A stretch of 64,000 nt of DNA from Alentia gelatinosa (lineage: Eukaryota; Annelida; Polychaeta; Phyllodocida; Polynoidae), in assembly GCA_950022655.1 (NCBI GenBank), contig OX465584.1:30446988-30510987 (forward strand). The letters run 5' to 3'. Numbering within the stretch: position 1 is the stretch's first letter; the number at the start of each line of letters is the position of its first letter. The position numbers were made by a program, and so were the translations under genes. Below are positions 54,191-64,000 of the stretch, piece by piece. The notes under the pieces were generated by a model, which was not told the DNA's origin, did not search any database, and saw only the letters and a list, made by a program, of their open reading frames with translations.

Positions 54191-57100
54191 GTAAGTCGCC
54201 CTGAATATTACTATTTGAAGTTGTCTTGTACAATAATTTTTCTCTTCCTCGATATGAATTAATTAAAGTCTAATAGAACATATTTGACGTTAAACAAACA
54301 AAAGAAAAACCATCGACAATAAAGCATTCCCTGCGTTAGGATTGACACTAAACAAAGGCGTGCATAACAATCGATATTAAATGACCACGACTGCTATGCG
54401 GGAGTTCAAACCTTCAAACGATATAGATTCCACAATGTGTTACACGGTTTTAACGTTAAGGTTTCTGGAGTATATATTTCTTATCCCATTGATATGAAGC
54501 GAAGAAATTTGCAGTTGAGCGTATGTACCTCCTTTGCAATTATCCAACGACTTTTGCTATAATTTGAGTCAATCATAGATAATATATGCCACCAAATAAA
54601 TATGCTTATTTAATCATATTTTAACTACGTATATTTGTTTGGGCAGACTCATAGATCACCAGTCCCTTTCTTTATATGTGCAGTTTCGAAGCTATATATG
54701 GAGACTGACAAATAGTTACTCAGACCCCTTTTACATAAGCTGCAAGTCTAATTGAAGAAATTGGACGTTTAACTACCCAAACAAACAAACATGAGCTACA
54801 CATTAAGACAACAATCAAAGTGTCATAACAAGGCGGGGCAAAAACGCCTCTATGGCAAGCCGATGTACCTTGAATAATACAAATTCCTGTCAGTTTTTGA
54901 CCCACGTTGCTTTAGTATCTCCAGGATCATATTGACCCAAATTGACAAGGTATAGCCCAACCATGGAAACAAATCATAGATCCGGTCTTCACTCTCCAAA
55001 TACAGTATCGTTTGATGCAGTGTAAATCCAAGCATATCACTTGGTTGTACCCTAATAATAGTATATTAGGGGGTTGGGTAGTCCGGTTCGAACTCTTCAG
55101 GCATGTTAAATAATGCTATGATCAAGGCATGTGACATTCTCACTTTTAGGGGCCATGAATTTTTCCTGTGCCCCTTCCAATTAATTAAAGTTGATGAAAA
55201 AACCACTTTGGAGACATGGAACAACCAACTCAAGTCCTGCAATTCATTGTGCAACAGTTGCAGCCCCTCAATACGGTTCACAACAAATTGTTTCCTATAA
55301 TTCATAGGGAAGTGTTATTCTGGTAAGTTTTGTCAGTGATACGGTAAATAATTTACAAAGTGTCACAATTACGTGCATTATATAATGTTTATTGTTCTAG
55401 TTTATGGGTAGGTATAGCTCTTGAAAGTAATAAACACCATTGCTCTGCTATACCCCAGTCGTGCACTACGATACATCAGTGTATAAAACCATCCATCCAC
55501 AAATCTATTTGTGTATTTATTAGTGTCTGAATCTCCAACCCCGTCTTCACAATTCAGAAACAAGCTCAAGTTAGAATGAAATGGTGTAAGATTGACCACC
55601 ACCCATGCCCATAGAATGCTGAGGAAATCGAATGTATCGACGCCTGTAAGCGCTCACGTAATAGCCATATGCATGTAATTAATTGGTGTCTATTTATAGC
55701 CGTCCGGCAGGGCTGGAGGCACTCGATGGGCACTCACTATTGAGACCTAGCACTCTCGCCCGTCTACTTTATGATCGATTCTGTTATTCATAAACTCAAT
55801 GCGTACTTCGACCTCCCACAACCAGTCCTAGTTATTGTAGCATAGACCTACAGATTGCAAAGGAGACATACTCAGAACTCTAAATGCTACAGACCCTAGA
55901 GTAATTAATAGCGTGTAGTTCATGCAAACCTTTGTTCGAACAAGTAGGGGTCCTGTTCATGCAGCCTACGCCCTGTTTACACCCCCTCCCCTCCCCCCCC
56001 CCCCCCCCCGACTTCACAAAGACTACTCTGCAGTTTAGCCACTATCTACTGATTTCAATATAGCCTATGATTACCTACTATATTTAAAACGGTAGAATTC
56101 CGTCGAATCCGCTTGAAGTTGCTCCCATACATAGAGACATAGTGAACCCGATCTAGGCCTGGAGATTGAATGGCCACGAGAGTGAGATTCTCGTACAGTA
56201 CTTAACTGAATCTTGCTACTATTTTTTGTTTTTCTCTACACAGATGTACTTCTATTCTTATGATTTGTTTCTAGATGTACTAAAAACATTATTTGGAAGT
56301 GTAGTTTTCTAATCTACCTTTCTCGTGAGAAACCAATGAGATTACATTTCGCTGGTTCCCTACCATGGTTCTGGTAGCCCTTTCAAAACTCCGCTGACAA
56401 CTTCCCCCCACCCACCACCACTCCAGTGAGCAGTCTAAGTATTTGACCAACCTCAGACATCTAGCTCTGTGGAGCAGTCAGCAGAGTGTTCGGCTAAGGA
56501 TGCGGGTGTAGGGAGTTCGTTTCCCGTATTGGCTTTTGACTTTTCGGGGTTTTTCGGACCCGACGAAGTCGCTAGTTTCAATATATAACTAGTCTGAGAG
56601 GCTCTGACTATTTAGCGGTGCAGACAGTCAGAATGCACACCCATAGAGCTCTAGGCAAACTGGTCGACCAGATTGGTACATCTCAGATCAGCAGGCGTTT
56701 TGCATATAAATAGAGGTAGAATCTTTCTAATTTAGTGGTAGACAGCTTCCTGAGGCAAAATGCAGTAAAATGACAATAATTTCCTACCTCTGCATTAGTT
56801 CTAAATAATAGAACAGCCAATGTTTGTAAAATCCATGTCAATGCATTCTACAGTTGGGAGAATTTACAAGAAGTTGGTATCAAATGTGCATCTATGATCC
56901 CACACAGGGGTTTGCCAGGAACCAGTTTATCAAATATGGCTGACATGAGTTAGAAGTGGTGAAATGAGTTGTACAAAAAGGCCCCAAAAAGTGACACAAA
57001 AGAACAAAACAGGAGTTTCTACCATCCAAAAGGATTTATTATACATATTTGAAGGTAAGGGTGCATAAACATTCACTGACATTGACAGGATCACTTAGAT

Positions 57101-59793
57101 CCAAGGAAGTGCTTTTCTGTACTATGGGAAAAAGTGCACATGCTCTCTGACTGTCCGCTAGGCAGTCAAAGTTTCTCGGACTAAATATAACCTATGATGT
57201 GATTATTGCATATAATATGTAATACTAATTTGGTTATATTTGATTCAATTGATGACTCGAGGTATTAGTTTGGTCTGTTTGTTCTTGACTAGACTTTCTA
57301 AAAAAAAGAAGAAATCTTTTGAATTCCCATTGACGTCAGGAATACACCTATCTGATAACAGTAAAGACGAGACAACCCCAGACTCCTACAGACTAATACA
57401 GCACTGTACCATACAGTCTCGTGGAGTGTGCGCTTAATTTGCCTGTGTCTCAGGAAACATAACAGTATTGTGTTGTCAGTGTGTCATATTCCTTGAGAGT
57501 ATAATCTGCACCTCGTTACAACCTAGTTCTGCCAGCATAACATCGTGTATCTAGTGGAGACAGCAGGCAGTCTTATCTGAGACTAAGATAAGCTGTACAG
57601 CCGTGATGATCGTCGCCAAAATGAAGCACGGGTCAGAGTGACCGTCGAGTGCGTTATTGATCTAATATTCAACGGGTACTTTTGATGTGATTATCGTTAG
57701 CCCGTGTTGGGAAGTGGACTTCGACAGTGTGTACTCTCCAGGGTAAACAGCATCGATACAATTGTCCCGATCGTAATCTCATTTATTTGAGATGTGGAGA
57801 AAAAGGTTGATGCGGTTGACATAGCTATTTTGATGTGGGTACAACTACAACAATCTTTAACCGCCATCGATATTTAGAAACTTACCAATTAGTTGATCCT
57901 CCTGAGCAGGATTTATCAAGATTAAATATGTACACAAACAAAAGGATTACTGTGGTGTAGATCTTGGTGCCTATAGGGTTTGTAATAGGCTTTGTAAATA
58001 GCATATATTGATTTTGTACATAGTACTGCATCAGAGGTGTCTTTCAAACAAGTATGTCCCGTCTTAAATGTAATGGTTCTTCAGGCATTAGATTTCCACG
58101 GATTTTTGGACGTGCCTAGCGCATATTCAGTGGCAACAAAAGTGGCACAATTAATCCACGTAGACTTTCGAAATAAAAAAGTCGGATGCATTTTTCAAAT
58201 GATTTTTATTGTACCATGAAAATGTACACAACAAATTTATGACACGATAAAAGGGGTGGACGTGACGGCTCTTTTTGTGCTAGTATTTCGTTATTTCAAG
58301 GACGACTGTTATGGTACTAGAAGACCTATCTGACAGTAAAATTAACTGCAGCCTGTCTAGCCTGGATCTGCCAGGATCACCAACATAAACGAGCGTGGTA
58401 ACTAAGATAAATCATGGGTTGTTGTTGTGGTTGCTAGGGATTCAGTGACTGGACGTTCTGCTTGGCTGCATCGCACCGCACGTGTGGTCACCCTCCGACC
58501 AGTGGTGGGCTGGTGATGGGAATGGCAGAGGGGTGCTGGGAAGGGTGCTCCAAGATGATATTAAACACTACAATTCTCCACTGTTTGAGCTCCTCTGGTA
58601 AAATGGGAATAAAACAAGATAGGCATTGCAGTATTATACTCTACAGAGATTTCCATATCCCAGAGCACGGACCTTTATACATCCAACTCCGTGCCTGAAG
58701 GGAGGTCCTAAAAGTAGGAGACGAGAAGATAACATACTTAAAAGTATCAGAGATGGTAGCTTTCCACTTTTCCATGGAAATCCATGTTTATATGTTCAGT
58801 ATATGCCATTCCTTTCATGACTTGAAAATCATTATTAATAGAGCCTCATTCACACCAATAAAATTGGTTCAGCTCCACTGCACTGATTGCTACCAGGGTT
58901 ATAGCCGTTGACTGCACGGCCCCCCGTCGTGTGCGCCCGTCGTGTGCCTGGTGGAACAGTTCCAGGACTTCCTGAACATAGACGCATTATATATTGCTGA
59001 ATTCAAGGGGACACAAAGGCAATGATAGATTTGAAAGCTGTTTTTGTAACATCTTAATTAGATCAAAATTTATTAAATTCTGCAGTATTTCTTATGGATA
59101 ATTATCACGATAGGAAGTCATGAAAATATTTCCAATTACATAAATATTGTAGATGTCTGTTGGTCTGAGGGAAGCACACAGGCCCCAAATCTAGGGAACT
59201 ACACACTTCATTCAACATGGCAGTAAGCAGGAATTCAAATAATCCGTTCGTTTTACTCAACTGAGATGTAAGGCATACCGACCTCAAATCCATGCATATG
59301 TAAGCTGACATGAACATGATGTTTAAACACTTGGCCACATATATGTGTCCGGATTATTTACACTGAGATCTGTTTGTTGTCTAGTTGTAGCTACATGCGA
59401 GTAACAGGTTTCTCAGGACTGTGCGAGAAAATATTGAAATTCATTTTGCTTCTGTCACATACCCGTTCGAATCACATAATGATTTCCTCCTGAACATTAT
59501 TTTTTAGATACCTGTGAATATAACTGAATAACATTTTGAGTAGCATAAAATAATATAACTGGTATTTTCCATCTGCATTATATGATATTCTATACATTTA
59601 TTTTATAGTCATACCTTAACAATCAGTAAGGAGCAGCATAGACGTATATTTACAGAGCCGTTGGTGTTAATTTGAAGCTGAAATAAGGCGGATAAATTAG
59701 TGTACAAAACACGTAAAACCCTCAGTCCTTAAATGCTCGACCATTATCAGGCTGGAGTGAGTACAACTTGGTCCTTTCGTTTTGTGATTAAAG
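54191..59793. other. No confirmed gene; probably intronic or intergenic
   Basis: Contains SINE/LINE tail words (GACGTTAAACAAACAAAAG near 54290; GGACGTTTAACTACCCAAAC near 54766), a poly-C tract near 55997-56010, the inverse repeat at 56143-56205, and a weak tRNA-like head at about 56470-56540 (GAGTTCGTTTCCC as B box). No exon could be confirmed. Confidence 0.4.
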
Positions 59794-59939
59794 GGTGCGC
59801 CTTTAAAACACCACAGATCGAAGTGAAGCCTAGGGCATACACCTTGAGTACATATCACATGCCTCTGACCACCCCAACCGAACGTCTCCCTACCGGGATG
59901 TTTGTGTTGTATCATAAGCCGTCACTGCCCCGGCCTAGA
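59794..59939 (+). CDS. Possible third exon of the 53090 gene
   Basis: Follows CCTTTCGTTTTGTGATTAAAG and starts in the phase left open by exon 2. It reads GCAFKTPQIEVKPRAYTLST, then YHMPLTTPTERLP, to CGGCCTAGA/GTAAAG. The Pro- and Tyr-rich composition fits exons 1-2. If no donor is used the frame stays open to TAA at 60131. AATAAA at 60520-60525 could be the poly(A) signal. Linkage over 5.6 kb is inference. Confidence 0.33.
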
Positions 59940-60131
59940 GTAAAGGACAAGTTGCAGACCTATCAGTGTACCAGTAGTTGGGTGGTGTTAGCGCTCAGCT
60001 ACCAACCAAAGTACACACAACAAAGAAATGTCTCACTCTCGTTGTGCGTTATTGATGTATTACCTGTTGGCATTGGCACGTCTTTTATTCCCTTTGATGG
60101 CCCTCGTCTTCCACACTATATTGGCCACTAA

Positions 60132-60695
60132 AATATTTATTGCTGATAATGTTGTCCATGGGATAGGGATATATATGTCTGACAAATAGTCAGAGGACTT
60201 GAATCTATAGAGTTATCTATTGTTGTATATCATGGCGTTGAATTTACAGCTTTGCTTTGATCTCCAGAACTTGACAAGATTTTCAGGTTATCGGATTACA
60301 TATGATTCATCAGAAAATCAAACAGATTCATCAGGTTACCTCAGAAAAAAAAGACATTAACTGTTTTTTTCAATACATTTGTGAGCAGAGATGAATTTCG
60401 TGTCTTGGAAATCTAATCAAATATTCACAACATTGAGGACCTGAAAATATGACTAATTGTGAATTTTTTTCTAATACTCTATTCATGTATATTTTAGTGA
60501 AGTATTACTGTATTTAAGAAATAAACCTTTGAAAATGATATAATTTTGTAAAGTATAAGAACACAGTTTTGAATTGCGTGTACATTTTCATATTTGGTAT
60601 GCTATCACTACTTCAACAACTCTTTTTATACAAATTGATCTTCCTATTGGTTAGTCCTGCTAGAAGGATGTTGTACACCTTACACGATCGTTACA

Positions 60696-60732
<37 letters not shown>

Positions 60733-62515
60733 ACCCACTCTATAGGTTGACCTATGCCAGAGTCTACAACAAACCGTATTGTGTACCTAATCGAAGGAGG
60801 GTGAAATTGAGATGGTGCTTGGCAGGCTTAGGGGAACTGTGTGACAGATCCTTTGTCGTTCTGGTTTCGGGGAATGGCTTCTATCAAAGAACGCCGATTC
60901 CCACAAAGCACGTGGTTATAAATGATTTCTGTTGTAAGAAAGGCTGCCTCGCTAATTTCGTATTCCCATTGGTGAGTGAGAGTTAGTCTGCCAACAGGTT
61001 GCACAGAGCAAGTGTGGTGACAACGATCCATTGCTTATATTTTATCAATTCAGACATGCGGGAAACTTCTACGTCCACTCAAAAGACTAACAGCCGTTAT
61101 AAATGCTAAGGCCGAAACATAGGACTGTCAGGGTGCAGAATTGCGTCAGGTAGGCCGAGAAGTATCATTCCTCAAGAGAGGAGGAAAGCATGGTTTTTCA
61201 CACAGCCCCGCCCCCCTCCCACTAGGTTAACGTGTTCCTTTATTCATAGCATTTATATTGAACTCGTGCCAAGAAAGAAGATGAGCTGATATATGTATGA
61301 CACCCTGGGTGATAATCGAAATAAAGTAACTGAAATATCAACATCCACACTGGTCACTAACGATGACGCCTTGAAAATGAATAGCTTCTCTTCCTACGCT
61401 TGTTCTTGATACCGGAAGTAATTCTGTAGCAGAATGTTCAAGTGGACAGGAACATCATTTCTTCTTGTCTTAGGGATAGGTTATATTTAGATATGATCAA
61501 CATAGGATAGTTTTCTTTTTTAGAAAATGGGATCGATATACGATCAACTAATTAATGGGAATTCTTCCTTGAAGTTGTTCAATTTAGATACCCTACGTGC
61601 TCTAAGAAGATATTGTAAACACCATCTATTTGCCGTTGTTATTGCTGCAACAGATTAGCGAACATGAATGTCCTAATATTTTCGGTCAGAAACCAAAGGT
61701 AGTTAGTGTCCACAGCAAAGATGACTAGCCCCGTTTAGGTTTCCTAACTTTTTCATTATGTTTTTAGGATTTCTTTTAGCATCGGTTGCGCGAGGATGAT
61801 TTAAACCTCGTCTTTTGGATATATATTTTTAAAGTCTTATATTTATACTGGAGGATAACGGTAGGCTCTAATGTGTCCTTTTCCACGTTGCTCCAGGGCT
61901 GGAGGGCTGGCTTAAGAGTTAGGTTTCCGATCTTGATCATTCAATGAATATTGTTTAAAATCGATATATTCATTTATGTCATTATTCAACCTTATGGAGA
62001 GTTTCACCGAGTAACTTTGAAGTATTTTTTGTTAAAAATACATAGAACAATCTGTATGAGACCAGATAAGATCAAACACAACTTAACTTTATACTATAAA
62101 TAGAATCCATTCGTATTGGGATTCTCTGGGATCAGACCACAAGCAGTGACCGTTCAGGGTTTACGCCTGGGCGTGATTACTGGGTCCCTAGTGAGAGCTT
62201 TGAGCTGTTTCTGATCATGGGGGACAGGAGTGGAGTTAGGATCAGCTATAACACAGCACAACCTGTTTAACAACTTTCCGCCACCAAGCCTAACCACCAG
62301 GCCAATATGGCGTCAATTATGCGGCTTCTATCATAGAGTTCCTGCAATCTACGGCTTCTAACGTGAATTCTACTGCCCAGGGACTTTTTTCTGGGGGTCA
62401 CGTTCCATATCTTTGTAGTATTCAGCCTCTTGCCCCGCAGCCTCCAGCCTATTCTCCCCAGCCTGCACCCCCACCCCCACCCCCAATTTTCAGACACCTG
62501 GCTTCAAACCTCAGC
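60132..62515. other. No gene seen
   Basis: AT-rich DNA with an AT microsatellite at about 60699-60730. No supported ORF, RNA or element ends. Confidence 0.4.
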
Positions 62516-62840
62516 AGGGGTGGGGAGTTAGGGCACTAGACTTGTAACCCCAAGTCTAAGACTTTGTGGGTTCGAGTCCCACTGCAGCCACTGTTCTCCT
62601 ACTCCCCCAGCAGTGGTAGATTTACTGCTATATCAAAGGCCAATCCTTCTCCGACCATGTCTATGTGGTGTGGGAAGTAAAAGAACTCTCACCTCGGTAA
62701 TTGTGTAGGGGTGAGATTTCTACCTGAATTCTTCACGTAAATTCGATCACCACCCTCGTGCTGTAAAGGAACCTTAAGAACGACTGGTAAGGACTTATAA
62801 TGGTTGACTGGACATCAAATCAAACCAAACAAACAAATAA
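62516..62840 (+). mobile_element. tRNA-derived SINE, copy 2
   Basis: Head with a degenerate A box (GAGTTAGGGCACTAG) and a good B box (GGGTTCGAGTCCCACT), then the same body as the minus-strand copy at 28600-28912 (CACTGTTCTCCTACTCCCCC, GTGTGGGAAGTAAAAGAACT, ATTCGATCACCACCC) and the tail GGTTGACTGGACATCAAATC with AAACAAACAAATAA. About 80% similar to copy 1 by eye. Confidence 0.83.
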
Positions 62841-62849
62841 TTCAAACCC

Positions 62850-63240
62850 CAGCCACCTTCCTCAACTGGCCAACTGGCTGATCTCCAGCCTTACAGCCTC
62901 TAACCCGCCACCCTCAAGCCTCCAACCCCCAACCCACAGCCTCTAGTCTCTAGCCTATATCCCCAGCTCCCAGCCACCAGCCCCAGCTTCTAGCCCCCAG
63001 CCCCCAGCTCAAACCTTGATGCCAGCCCCAATCTCTAGCCTGCAGCTCTTCTCTTCTAGCCCCCAACTCAAACCTCGTCCCCAGCCAGTCCCCTTCAGCC
63101 TTCCGCCTCAAGCGTTCAGCCCCCTGCCTCAAGCTCCTAGTCGCCTGCCCCTTCCTCCAACATCCATACAACTCTCAAAATTCCAGCCTCTTGCTATCAA
63201 CCCCAGGCTCTGTTACTGCGTCCAGCCTCCGGCAGCAATC
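62850..63240. repeat. CCAGCC-rich imperfect low-complexity tract
   Basis: Runs of CAGCCCCCAG/CTCAAGCC/CTCTAGCC units; extends weakly left to about 62430. The open frame at 63016-63333 and its minus-strand shadow arise from the repeat. Confidence 0.7.
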
Positions 63241-63334
63241 ACAGGTTGCCTCTGCCTGTCTGCCGCCGGCCCTCCTATGTTGGATTTAAAAACTCAAGTC
63301 GGAGTGAACACGGCCAAGATGGTGTTTAGATAGG

Positions 63335-63982
63335 AAATGTTATGAAAACAGTTAAAGTAGCTATATACAAAACATATACCGTCTGGAGCTACACACTTGT
63401 GAGCTTGCCAAAACAAATAACTAATCTTTGGCCAGACACCTTGGCAGACAAGGAAAGGAAACGTTTTTATCTTTCGATGGCAAAGTGAGACTAATACTCC
63501 TTGTTAAAGTGCTTGTTGAATATTGTTTTTGTTCAATCCCCGCCTATGTAGTTCACCCAAGTTCTGACATCCAACCAATTCATAAGTAGTAGGTTTGCCC
63601 ATATACACTCCGATAAATAAATTGCTATAAGTACATTGTACTTGTATTCGGATATGACTTGTATATTAACGGATATACCTCATGGTGCAATATTTGACGT
63701 TTTCTAATGGTTTCAAAATACATATAAATGGGAATAATTGGCAGAAGAAACAGCGTTATAGCCCAGTCGGTATTAACCAGAGTGATGAACGATTAAAAAA
63801 AGTGTAATAGTTAGTAAATAGATATTTCTCCAAGCAGGAGGGGGTAGCCTGGCGTAGTGGTATGGTCTGGTATGTATAATGATTCACTATCAATCCCATC
63901 TCATATATATACCCATTTAGCCAGAAGGTGTAGGTGTGATGCAACCATAATGCAGAGGGGATCTGCAGAATAAGAAAACATG
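63335..63982. other. No gene seen
   Basis: AT-rich. GGGGTAGCCTGGCGTAGTGG at about 63841 resembles a tRNA A box, but no B box or stem supports it. Confidence 0.4.
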
Positions 63983-64000
63983 ATTATCCTACCCCTAATA
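63983..64000. mobile_element. Start of a third foldback copy (cut by window end)
   Basis: TTATCCTACCCCTAATA equals the block at 53695 and the inverse of 24757-24773. Confidence 0.5.

Noticed and set aside
56239..56270. Acceptor CTCTACACAG as third exon of the 53090 gene
   Set aside because: The phase-compatible reading stops after a few codons.
56470..56540. tRNA or SINE head
   Set aside because: Only a weak B box; no SINE body shared with the two clear copies.
62267..63333. Frames in the CCAGCC-rich tract
   Set aside because: Low-complexity translation in both strands.
63841..63900. tRNA-like A box
   Set aside because: No B box and no acceptor stem.

Overview
The window is eukaryotic, AT-rich, intron-bearing animal DNA. 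Support comes from a spliced ribosomal protein eL39 gene, a Pol III tRNA-Thr gene, intronic box C/D snoRNAs, tRNA-derived SINEs, APE-type LINEs, PIF/Harbinger and Tc1/mariner-type MITEs, and tyrosine-recombinase (YR) retrotransposons of the Ngaro/DIRS group. Ngaro/DIRS elements together with SINE and LINE tails of the GACGTTAAA...AAACAAAC kind suggest a marine invertebrate, possibly a mollusc or other lophotrochozoan. The species cannot be fixed from the sequence.

Layout. 1-4318: a GC-rich Ngaro-type element cut by the window start (gag end, RT-RNase H, YR, then B1-A2-B2 split direct repeats). 4319-7990: MITEs and decayed sequence. 7995-16260: a nested unit with ends L and R and TA flanks. 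It holds a minus-strand YR retrotransposon (gag, RT-RNase H, YR) whose 5' repeat is split by a 3.2 kb LINE. 16265-24420: mostly non-genic, with hairpin, MITE and microsatellite relics. 24425-28912: foldback element, tRNA-Thr, LINE remains with a nested MITE, and a SINE. 29-36 kb: sparse, with a few tentative exons. 36.8-41.8 kb: the eL39 gene on the minus strand, whose 3.9 kb second intron carries four intact-looking C/D snoRNA copies and several transposons. 42.3-45.7 kb: three mariner-type MITEs in a row sharing TA sites, the first split by a second, deleted L...R unit with another YR retrotransposon. 45.7-46.1 kb: an iteron foldback. 47.1-50.4 kb: a degenerate two-gene PIF/Harbinger element (Myb-like and transposase genes, convergent). 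50.9-51.9 kb: interleaved inverted repeats. 53.1-60 kb: two well-formed exons of an unidentified plus-strand host gene and a possible third. 60-64 kb: SINE, CCAGCC-rich low-complexity DNA, and the start of another foldback element.

The best-supported host biology is eL39 with its intronic snoRNAs: one transcript would give both a large-subunit protein and guide RNAs whose D' guide appears complementary to a conserved 28S rRNA stretch. Most of the rest is mobile DNA at different stages of decay, and the nesting gives a readable order of insertion events. No CRISPR array, operon or other prokaryotic feature is present.
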